45,521 bases of DNA from Spirochaetota bacterium (GTDB taxonomy: Bacteria > Spirochaetota > UBA4802 > JAFGJZ01): assembly GCA_016934935.1 (NCBI GenBank), contig JAFGRW010000100.1:1-45521 (forward strand). Reading direction: 5' to 3'. Shown piece by piece: positions 1 through 5,963 of this stretch. The notes under the pieces were generated by a model that did no database searches, was not told the origin of the DNA, and saw only the letters and a program-made list of their open reading frames with translations. Position numbers and translations under genes: made by a program. The stretch's first letter is position 1. Each line of letters starts with the position of its first letter.

Positions 1-152
1 ACTGGATTCTTAGCCAGTTTCTTTGAATACTTATCCAGAACTGTATTCATCACATCAGAGATATCCATATTGTGTTTTTTTGCATACGCCTCGATTCTTT
101 CTAGTCTGCTTAATTCCACATCGATTGATGTTCGAAAATCTGTAATTTCCAT
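1..152 (-). CDS. RHH-type small regulator, N-terminal part (runs off the window)
   Basis: The first 50 codons are present; the rest lies outside the window. The start is fixed by an ATG at 152-150 with a GGAGG six bases upstream. The residues, beginning MEITDFRTSIDVELSRLERI, look like a ribbon-helix-helix (CopG/Arc-type) DNA-binding domain: a short strand, then two helices (the second in NMDISDVMNTVLDKYSK). About 40 of 51 residues match the N-terminus of the gene at 34595-35044 by hand alignment, and the upstream leaders also match. A DNA-binding role is inferred from the fold pattern only. Partner and target are unknown. Confidence 0.6.
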   Translation of the reverse strand, partial: MEITDFRTSIDVELSRLERIEAYAKKHNMDISDVMNTVLDKYSKKLAKNP

Positions 153-445
153 ATCTATCCTCCAAAGTGTTGTATATATGAATACTGGACTGGAGGCTGT
201 TTTGTTAAAATTTTTTTGAATGATTTGTAATTTTTGGAGAGTAGCATATTTTTTGTTAGGAATGATTGGTGCTGGATTATTTCAAGAAGCAGCATATACA
301 TATTTGTGAAGATCGTGAAAGGGTTGACATTTTTCGACATGAAGCAGTAAATTTGAATAACTTGAGAGTAGATATTTGATCTTTGAAATGCCATATTGTT
401 AGTACTATTGTTTCAGAAAACCAATCAAAGCTTTTGTCTGGTTAG
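153..445. other. AT-rich non-coding spacer
   Basis: This holds the leader of the RHH gene on the minus strand (its first ~80 bases resemble the leader of the copy at 35045) and an AT-rich stretch up to the Rhs remnant. I see no convincing gene, RNA or terminator in the remainder. Confidence 0.4.
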
Positions 446-781
446 TATTATGATGCGGCATTAGCGAGGTTTGTAACAGCTGATACCGTGATTGACGGTG
501 AGTACTCCGTTTCAGGGTGGAACCGGTATTCTTATGTTTCTAATAATCCTATACTATACAAAGACTTAACCGGGCATTATGCGTGGAGTGGAACAGGATT
601 TGATCCTGCTAAACCGTGTAGTAATGATGCTGTAGATTCTACTGGAGCAGGATACTATGCCGGTGCAGTGGTTACAACCGGAATAACAGGATTCTCAGCT
701 GCCGGATCACTGGGGACAGCAACGCCTGCGGGGGTTACCGTAGGTGTCGCTGCAGGTGCGTTAACTAATTATCTTGTATAA
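446..781 (+). pseudogene. C-terminal remnant of an Rhs/YD-repeat protein
   Basis: Translation from 446 reads YYDAALARFVTADTVIDG and then WNRYSYVSNNPILYKDLTGH. This is the hallmark end of the Rhs-associated core (YYDP.lGRFi..D.. / NRYsYv.NNPi...DptG). An in-frame TAG at 443-445 lies directly upstream, so the core is cut off and no complete Rhs gene is present. After the core end there is a short variable tip rich in Gly/Ala/Thr. It stops at TAA 779-781, but the same frame stays open for 19 more codons to 841. Rhs tips are normally toxic effector domains; this one is too short to assign. It is most likely a displaced tip cassette or a decayed gene. A GTG at 488 could start a short protein, but I doubt it is translated. 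Confidence 0.75.
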
Positions 782-870
782 GGAATTCTAGAAGCTATTT
801 TTGACTATGGTTATAGTTATTTTGGTTACACATCGTATTGATGCTGTTAAATACATTTTAAGGTTAAATC

Positions 871-1386
871 ATGAAAATATTTAGGCCAAATAAGCCAGAG
901 GCCTGGTTGGTTATGATTGTTTTTGGATTTGCAGGCCCTATTGGCATGGCTGTGATGTTAATCATTACAGCTTTTAGGAAGCCAGAAATAGTCGATGTCA
1001 AATTTATTGGAGCAGTTTTTTTCTTTTTTTTATTATCATTAATCGGTGTGCGATTTATGACTACCAAGTATATTGTTGACGGCGATAAATTTAAGTATCA
1101 TAGGGGGCTTGCTAAGACCGAAGGTTACATAAAAGATATTTACAGATGGACCCCTTTGCTTGCAGGTATTAACACTGCAGTTTTTATGCGTAATTACAAA
1201 GGAAATACAAAAATAATATTTGTTTCTATGCGAAGAAAAAAAGAGACCGAACTGGTAAAACTGATACTTGAAAAAAGCCCCGATATGAAAATAGATTATA
1301 AATTTTATAAATTAGTAAAGAAATATTACGATCTTGATTATTCTAACAATATAATAGAAGGCAGTTATCCTTTTTTCTTTGAGTAA
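871..1386 (+). CDS. Small two-TM membrane protein with bacterial PH-like domain
   Basis: This 171-residue protein has two hydrophobic segments near the N-terminus (about residues 12-34 and 45-64) with a short basic loop between them. A soluble domain follows from about residue 65. Its pattern, KYIVDGDKFKYHRG then YIKDIYRW, resembles the short bacterial PH-like domains (bPH/DUF1200 type) that follow paired membrane helices. AAGGTT lies upstream of the ATG. It sits 90 bases after the Rhs remnant on the same strand, the position where immunity proteins of Rhs toxins are found, so an orphan immunity role is possible. That is inference from position only. The family assignment is moderate because PH-like domains diverge strongly. 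Confidence 0.6.
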   Translation: MKIFRPNKPEAWLVMIVFGFAGPIGMAVMLIITAFRKPEIVDVKFIGAVFFFFLLSLIGVRFMTTKYIVDGDKFKYHRGLAKTEGYIKDIYRWTPLLAGINTAVFMRNYKGNTKIIFVSMRRKKETELVKLILEKSPDMKIDYKFYKLVKKYYDLDYSNNIIEGSYPFFFE

Positions 1387-1460
1387 ATCTTGGTTATTAT
1401 GTTCCACGTGATCGACTAGGGCGTTTTATGATAAGCCGGTGATGTCGCTTGACTTCGCAA

Positions 1461-1601
1461 TTATGACAAAAGTGCGATGGCGTTGGTTGTGGTAGGGTTT
1501 TGTTCAAGAGCATCGATAGCTTTGGTTATACTGTTTATTTCGGCATTGGGAAGGTCGTTGTATTGTTTTTTCGCGGAATCAGTTAGTTCTATTTCATACA
1601 T
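1461..1601 (-). pseudogene. Truncated RelE/ParE-like toxin
   Basis: A 46-codon frame starts at ATG 1601-1599, three bases after the antitoxin stop, and ends at TAA 1463-1461. It begins MYEIELTDSAKKQYNDLP, which aligns with the start of the intact RelE-like toxin at 2391-2651 (MYHIKFSKPAEKDYKKLP). RelE/ParE toxins are usually 85-100 residues, and the central strands and the C-terminal Arg/Tyr motif are missing here, so the protein should be inactive. The break falls within a 15-base motif that recurs at 2301-2315. The order antitoxin-then-toxin with tight spacing matches the neighbouring intact pair. Confidence 0.65.
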
Positions 1602-1604
1602 GGG

Positions 1605-1793
1605 TTATAATCTTTTCACATCTTTCCACTTGAAAGTCGGTTGCTCGCCTTTAGCCTTTTCTTCTCTATACGCGGTAATATCTTCAAGCTCTTCAATGTA
1701 CTCTACAAGCCGGTCATATTCGTCTTTTGCGATCAGTACACCGGTAGTGCTCCCTGTTGCATCTGTGACATATTGTTCATGCAAGCTAATCAT
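1605..1793 (-). CDS. RelB/Phd-like antitoxin next to a broken toxin
   Basis: This 62-residue acidic protein has an N-terminal segment typical of Phd/RelB-type antitoxins (QYVTDATGSTTGVLIAKDEYDRL) and an acidic helical tail (VEYIEELEDITAYREEKA) that would wrap the toxin. It is clearly paralogous to the antitoxin at 2655-2843: same length, same LVEYIEELEDI-type core and a C-terminal W.D..R motif. Upstream by 19 bases is a short XRE-type reading frame; downstream by three bases is the truncated toxin. The antitoxin may persist to neutralise the intact toxin nearby or may be relic DNA. Confidence 0.7.
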   Translation of the reverse strand: MISLHEQYVTDATGSTTGVLIAKDEYDRLVEYIEELEDITAYREEKAKGEQPTFKWKDVKRL

Positions 1794-1811
1794 TGTTTAT
1801 ACCGCCATTTG

Positions 1812-1985
1812 CTAGATTTTGTTATTATTAATTGCCATCTTTTTTATGGTTTCCGCGGATGGAATAGTCTGATTTTTCTCATATTTCCATAATATGCTTT
1901 TTGCTGTGTTTAGTTGTTCTGCCAGTTTTTCCAGTGAAAGTTTTCGTTCTGTACGGAGTCGATTTGTTTTATCGCCTGAATTCAT
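1812..1985 (-). pseudogene. Short XRE/Cro-type HTH protein, probably truncated
   Basis: A 57-codon frame runs from ATG 1985-1983 to TAG 1814-1812. Residues 9-50 follow the Cro/C1 helix-turn-helix pattern: RLRTERKLSLEKLAEQLNTA, then SILWKYEKNQTIPSAETIKK. The Leu-Ser-x-x-x-Leu-Ala and Tyr-Glu-x-x-x-x-x-Pro-Ser positions are well kept. The frame ends soon after the fifth helix, with no dimerisation or peptidase extension, so it is either a minimal regulator or a truncated one. It directly precedes the antitoxin at 1605-1793 on the same strand, as in XRE-regulated toxin-antitoxin operons. Confidence 0.6.
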
Positions 1986-2013
1986 AATATCATCACAATT
2001 TTAATAATCTGTT

Positions 2014-2136
2014 ACAATAGGGAACTTCGAAAAATTACCTTTTTTAGAACGGCTATGCCGTCTAAAGCCATATATAAAGGGATTTTTCGCAAGTTCCTTG
2101 TTGAAAAGTTAATTATTCGAGATTGCCAATATTTTT
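2014..2136. repeat. Short interspersed repeat with inverted ends, copy A
   Basis: The segment 2020-2097 begins GGGAACTTCGAAAAATTACC and ends GGGATTTTTCGCAAGTTCC. The ends are inverted repeats apart from one inserted base and a mismatch or two. The same arrangement, including flanking CAATAG and about 35 bases to the right (TGTTGA.AAGTTAATTATT), recurs at 41350-41472. The interior carries a small hairpin (ACGGC TAT GCCGT). With no coding capacity and about 78 bp between the ends, it resembles a MITE or a structured intergenic repeat. Confidence 0.65.
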
Positions 2137-2176
2137 GATAAAAAAGTATTTTATCAAGAATATTTTTGTAGGCAAT
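2122..2176. other. Nested AT-rich hairpin beside repeat copy A
   Basis: A perfect 9-bp inverted repeat (TTGATAAAA / TTTTATCAA, 2135-2143 and 2149-2157, 5-base loop) sits inside an outer pair ATTGCC (2122-2127) and GGCAAT (2171-2176). There is no T-tract typical of a terminator. It may belong to the adjacent repeat or be a separate foldable element. The remainder of 2177-2350 shows nothing I can assign except the 15-base motif at 2301. Confidence 0.4.
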
Positions 2177-2354
2177 GTCCTACATGTCAATGCAATATAT
2201 CTTTATTAAGAACGAAATGTTCGGAAAAACACAAAAAGGACCAGACAGCGGGAGATTTCGGGAACGCCTGTAAAGAGTTTTGCTGGCCTTAATTGACAAT
2301 ACAAAAGTGCGATGGGGCGGTTGGTGAGCGGATTAGTAGTACGAAAGATGAATG

Positions 2355-2379
2355 ACGCACGGAATGTTCCGTGCGTTTT
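2355..2379 (+). terminator. Perfect 10-bp hairpin with short T-run
   Basis: ACGCACGGAA (2355-2364) pairs with TTCCGTGCGT (2367-2376), followed by TTTT on the plus strand. It lies 12 bases beyond the 3' end of the minus-strand relE-like gene. The T-run is on the plus strand, so it may end transcription entering from the left or act as a 3' stabilising hairpin for the toxin mRNA. Confidence 0.5.
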
Positions 2380-2390
2380 GTAAATAGAGT

Positions 2391-2651
2391 TTAGTGAATA
2401 TTTTTGTACACTTCTTTTCGGTGACGAATGCGAAGAACCAGTATAATGACCGTGTCCTCATTGATTTCATATAAAACCCTATAGTCCCCGACACGAATAC
2501 GGTAGAAATGACTATTTTGGAGTTTTTTACAATTTGCTGGACGTGGTTCATCTGCAAGTGGTTTTATTGCTTTATCTACACGTTCGGCTATCTCGCGAGG
2601 TAGTTTTTTATAGTCTTTCTCGGCTGGTTTTGAAAATTTAATATGATACAT
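2391..2651 (-). CDS. relE: RelE/ParE-family toxin
   Basis: This 86-residue protein has the complete RelE/YoeB-like layout: an N-terminal strand and helix (MYHIKFSKPAEKDYKKLP), a helical hairpin (IAERVDKAIKPL), the short turn with ..L..S.FYRIRVGDYRVLYEI, and a C-terminal strand and basic tail with RIRHRKEVY. Family members cleave mRNA in the ribosomal A site, using basic and aromatic C-terminal residues; RHRKEVY supplies these. The gene starts three bases after the stop of the antitoxin at 2655, which indicates translational coupling. Length matches active RelE toxins. The symbol is a family label, and the exact subfamily (RelE or ParE) cannot be settled by eye. Confidence 0.85.
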   Translation of the reverse strand: MYHIKFSKPAEKDYKKLPREIAERVDKAIKPLADEPRPANCKKLQNSHFYRIRVGDYRVLYEINEDTVIILVLRIRHRKEVYKNIH

Positions 2652-2654
2652 GGT

Positions 2655-2843
2655 TTATGATCGACGAATATCTTCCCAGTCTACAGTAGTCTGGTCATCA
2701 CTTGTCTTAGCTTCTTCACAGGCGGCAATATCTTCGAGGTCTTCAATATATTCTATAAGCTTTTCATAGTCCTGTTTCGGTATTACTATATCTGTAGGTT
2801 GTCCGCTGGAATCTGTTATATATCGTTTGTTAATTTCGATCAT
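2655..2843 (-). CDS. relB: RelB/Phd-like antitoxin
   Basis: This 62-residue acidic antitoxin is the partner of the toxin immediately downstream. The N-terminal part (EINKRYITDSSGQPTDIVIP) is the DNA-binding and dimer segment and the C-terminal helix (YEKLIEYIEDLEDIAACEEA) the toxin-binding part. The pattern fits the Phd/RelB family with a two-gene operon in the usual antitoxin-first order. Autoregulation of the promoter just upstream (2844-2890) is expected from the family but no clear operator was identified. It is paralogous to the antitoxin at 1605-1793. Confidence 0.8.
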   Translation of the reverse strand: MIEINKRYITDSSGQPTDIVIPKQDYEKLIEYIEDLEDIAACEEAKTSDDQTTVDWEDIRRS

Positions 2844-3317
2844 GTTGTCCTCTTTGGGGTACGCACTTTCATTTTGCTAATTCCTGAATATGTTTATTGG
2901 TAAGAAATACATAAAGAATAATTTAGACAACAATTTTTTTCTTTGTTTTCAAGAGTTTCAATTTCTTTGAACTACTTAAAAGATTCCGGTTGTGAATATA
3001 TGATTTTGCAGATTCTTCAATTGTCTTTTCCTCAAGGTAGCGGATATTGGTTCTCAGGGAATTTCTAAAAAATTACCATGTTTCAGAAGGTGAACTTGTT
3101 TAAGTGCCTGTGTTAAAGCAATTTATTGTGTTACCCGTGGGATTGTTCTGATAAGAACAACCTACAAGGGCAAGTTCCTGATGATATTCACAAAAAATTG
3201 ATTTTTGATATTTTCTCAGTAATTTAAAAATATACTGAATTCTGCCGACAGGTTTTTTTGCCATTATCACTATATGGTCTGCTCTTCTTTACCCCGCGCA
3301 GTTGTACGGAGGTCACA
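2844..3317. other. AT-rich intergenic region with degenerate repeat
   Basis: No gene is supported here. It contains the promoter side of the antitoxin operon (minus strand), a degenerate copy of the short repeat (3057-3135) and the leader of the chemoreceptor. The chemoreceptor ribosome binding site GGAGGT lies at 3308-3313. Confidence 0.5.
3057..3135. repeat. Degenerate copy C of the short interspersed repeat
   Basis: GGGAATTTCTAAAAAATTACC, followed by a segment similar to copy B (ATGTT.CAGA.GG then TTTAA..GCCT), aligns with 41356-41425. The right inverted end is lost. This third copy supports a dispersed family rather than a chance match. Confidence 0.45.
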
Positions 3318-4895
3318 ATGAAATACATACTTCTGTTTTGGCACAACTTGAAACTGCGTTACAAGATAGGCGCTTTATGTGTTATTATTGTTTCTTTGAT
3401 TAGCGGTGCTTTTTTTATTTATCTGATTCCTACGGTTGAAGAGTTATGCCTTCAAAAGAAAAAGGAGCATATAAAAGATGTCGTTGCTATCGCTGTCGGA
3501 ATGATCGAACAGACCGAGCAGAGGTATCGTAAAGAGGGTAAAGATACCGTTGAAGCTCAGCAAAAAGCCCTTGATCTGATCCGCGGATTACGCTATGGGC
3601 AGACAAAGAGTGATTATGTATGGATAAACGACTATTCCCCCCGTATGATAATGCACCCTCTTGTTCCGGATATGGATGGGATGGATGTTTCCGATTATAA
3701 GGACAAGTCCGGCAAATTGATGTTTGTAGAGTTTGCTCAAATATGCCGTGATAGCGGCGGAGGCTTTACGGAGTATATGTGGCAATATTACGATGATGAA
3801 AATAAAATTGTACCAAAGATGTCTTATGTCGAGGCGTTTGATAAATGGGGATGGGTAGTCGGAACAGGTTTATATATAGAAGATATCCGTGAAGAGATAG
3901 CCGCTATTCGCTATCGCATGATTGCTCTTCTAATAATTATCTCATTTGTATCGGTTTTAATGACAGTTTTCATAGTGCGTTCTGTGGAAGGGCCGGTTTA
4001 CAAAATCATGTCCCGTTTGGATGAACTTAGTACTTCCGGAGGAGATTTGACAATACGCTTTGAAAATCCAGGTCGTGACGAAATGGGACAAATGTCAGAA
4101 ATAGTAAACCGGTTTCTTGACCAATTTGCCGGTATTATAGGGCAAATTCAGTTAGCGGCGCAAAATCTTGCAACAGCGGTTGATCAGATTGCGTCCGGTA
4201 ATCAGAATCTGTCACAGCGTACAAGCGAACAGGCTTCATCTCTCGAAGAGATTGTTGCAACGATTGAGCAGACAATGGTGAATCTTTCAGAGGCTGCCGA
4301 TCATGCTGTTCAGGTAATATTAATGTCTTCTGAATCCGAAAAAATGGCGGAAGAGGGCGGTTCGCTTGTAGGTGATGCTGTGACTTCCATAAACGAAATA
4401 AGCAGTGTAAGTGACCGGATTGGTGAGATCATTGCCGTTATAAATGATATCGCTTTTCAGACTAATCTTCTGGCCTTGAATGCCGCGGTGGAGGCCGCGC
4501 GCGCGGGTAATCAGGGAAGAGGGTTCGCGGTAGTAGCTGGAGAAGTACGAAATCTTGCGCAGCGGTCAGGTACAGCCGCCAGGGAGATCGAGTCGCTGAT
4601 CAAGAATTCTCTGGATAAAATTAACGATGGCACAAAGAAGGCTAATCAGAGCGGTGAGGCTTTGAGTACCATAATTAATTCGGTTAAAAAAGTGAATACG
4701 GCAATAGAGCATATTGTATCTTCAAGCGAAGAACAAAAACAGGGAATTACTCAAATAAATACTGCTATTACTGAAATGGATACAATGACCCAGCAAAACG
4801 CTGCGCTTGTAGAGGAGACCGCCTCGGCAAGTGAAGAGCTTGCGAATCAGGCCCGGGAGCTTCTTGATGTGGTGGGGCAATTTACTGTTAACTGA
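3318..4895 (+). CDS. Methyl-accepting chemotaxis protein with periplasmic Cache domain
   Basis: This 525-residue transmembrane chemoreceptor passes sensed ligands to the CheA/CheW array. A membrane helix spans about 9-31. An extracytoplasmic sCache-type domain follows (about 35-190), with the signature [17 protein letters not shown] and the closing [14 protein letters not shown]. The second helix lies at about 201-221, then HAMP (about 222-275) and a long coiled-coil signalling domain. Its hairpin tip is the near-invariant [20 protein letters not shown] followed by [20 protein letters not shown] (about 370-420). The ATG at 3318 is chosen because GGAGGT stands just upstream; an in-frame TTG at 3258 has no such site. 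There is no C-terminal CheR-binding pentapeptide. Ligand unknown; Cache_2 receptors commonly sense small organic acids. Confidence 0.93.
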   Translation: MKYILLFWHNLKLRYKIGALCVIIVSLISGAFFIYLIPTVEELCLQKKKEHIKDVVAIAVGMIEQTEQRYRKEGKDTVEAQQKALDLIRGLRYGQTKSDYVWINDYSPRMIMHPLVPDMDGMDVSDYKDKSGKLMFVEFAQICRDSGGGFTEYMWQYYDDENKIVPKMSYVEAFDKWGWVVGTGLYIEDIREEIAAIRYRMIALLIIISFVSVLMTVFIVRSVEGPVYKIMSRLDELSTSGGDLTIRFENPGRDEMGQMSEIVNRFLDQFAGIIGQIQLAAQNLATAVDQIASGNQNLSQRTSEQASSLEEIVATIEQTMVNLSEAADHAVQVILMSSESEKMAEEGGSLVGDAVTSINEISSVSDRIGEIIAVINDIAFQTNLLALNAAVEAARAGNQGRGFAVVAGEVRNLAQRSGTAAREIESLIKNSLDKINDGTKKANQSGEALSTIINSVKKVNTAIEHIVSSSEEQKQGITQINTAITEMDTMTQQNAALVEETASASEELANQARELLDVVGQFTVN

Positions 4896-4936
4896 TATTT
4901 CCGGATGTTTATTGTGAATAATCAGAAAAGTGAATA

Positions 4937-5719
4937 TTATATTCCGCCGTTGCTTGCGGCTGTCTCATTGTACTCTTTTCTGAAGGAGTCATAATATTTC
5001 TGAGGCAGTTCGTTCTTGTCCTCCCTTTCTTTTAACAGAATATCAAGGTATGCTTTTACTCCGATTTTCTTTATCAGATGGGCTCCCCAAAGATTAAGAA
5101 GAGCATAGGCTTTCTCCTGTTTAACAGCATCATCACTTTCAATTGCCCGGTAAAGGTGGCGGGCAAAAGTTGTGTAACTATCAGGCAGAGCCGATACTTC
5201 GGGTTTTCTGCTCTTTGTAAAATGATATTCGCAAAAAGCCTCTTCCAGCACTCGAAGTCCCGGGGTCACTGACAGGGCCCGGTTAGTATCAAGCAGAAGG
5301 TACAGCATCTTGTGCCTTATGGCCTGTTTCAGTATGTTCTTTTTTTTCAGGTCTCTTATCTCCTGCAGAAAAAGCACTCTTTTAGCGCGGTCATAAAAAG
5401 CGGCAGTCTGGGCTTTTTGCCCGGTTTCTGACTCGAATATCTTACTGTTGTTACATATTGTTATTCTGGTTTTCGCTGGTTGTGAAAGATTAAACCGGGT
5501 TAACAGAACATTTTGATGTTTAAGAACATATCTATGAAAACTGTACATCTGACTATCAGTAAGAGCGTTGTTCTGTACCCGGTCTGTCATTACTGTATAT
5601 TCAAAATTATCAAAAGTATAGATTGCAGTCTCGATAAGCTGGTCGTTATCGGCTGCAAATGCATTAATTTGAAAAGAGAGAAACAATAGTATAAACAGAG
5701 CTCGAATTTGTGTTTTCAT
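4937..5719 (-). CDS. Exported protein, possible inactive peptidase-MA-like
   Basis: About 260 residues with a clear signal peptide (MKTQIRALFILLFLSFQINA, cleavage near AFAA-D), so it is exported. The frame could extend to a GTG at 5761, but the signal peptide begins at the ATG at 5719. The middle follows the layout of peptidase MA / gluzincin-like proteins: a helix where HExxH would stand (here RHKMLYLLLD) and, about 20 residues on, VLEEAFCEYH in place of the usual W..EG.AEY. The HExxH glutamate and second histidine are missing, so hydrolytic activity is unlikely. It converges with the upstream chemoreceptor gene. Function unknown. Confidence 0.55.
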   Translation of the reverse strand: MKTQIRALFILLFLSFQINAFAADNDQLIETAIYTFDNFEYTVMTDRVQNNALTDSQMYSFHRYVLKHQNVLLTRFNLSQPAKTRITICNNSKIFESETGQKAQTAAFYDRAKRVLFLQEIRDLKKKNILKQAIRHKMLYLLLDTNRALSVTPGLRVLEEAFCEYHFTKSRKPEVSALPDSYTTFARHLYRAIESDDAVKQEKAYALLNLWGAHLIKKIGVKAYLDILLKEREDKNELPQKYYDSFRKEYNETAASNGGI

Positions 5720-5877
5720 GATGTGTTTTGACCCGGTACGGAAAATTTTATCTATTTTCACCTGTATTAATGAAAATTGTCAATAAGTAACCATGACTGC
5801 TGGCTTGTTAGCCACTTTTTTGCTCGAAATTTAAAAATCGGGCAGGAAAAAGGGGGAAAATAAAAAAAATGAATTAA

Positions 5878-5899
5878 TCCGCCTGTGCGGACTTTTTTT
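5878..5899 (+). terminator. Small hairpin plus T-tract in lipoprotein leader
   Basis: TCCGC (5878-5882) pairs with GCGGA (5887-5891), followed by C and seven T. It stands between divergent genes and 65 bases before the lipoprotein start at 5964. It could terminate leakage or act as a leader attenuator. The stem is only 5 bp. Confidence 0.4.
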
Positions 5900-5963
5900 G
5901 CTTGTTTTTTTCCAGTATTATGCTAATTAATAAGTGAGAAAGAAGTTCTTTATGGGGGCAGTT

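Noticed and set aside
1400-1415. ParS-like site TGTTCCACGTGATCGA
   Set aside because: The left half and centre match parS, but three of the last four bases of the right half do not (AACA expected), and it is 18 kb from parAB. Too weak to call.
1477-1815. 112-residue plus-strand frame over the antitoxin
   Set aside because: It is the mirror of the antitoxin and toxin stub; composition is Ser/Tyr-rich with no family pattern.
2221-2280. Short ORF starting at 2218 with MFGKTQKGPDSGRFR
   Set aside because: Eighteen codons only, without support from context or family.
1466-2315. Chromosomal integron (attC) boundaries around the TA modules
   Set aside because: The repeated motif lacks paired RYYYAAC/GTTRRRY core sites, and no integrase is present.
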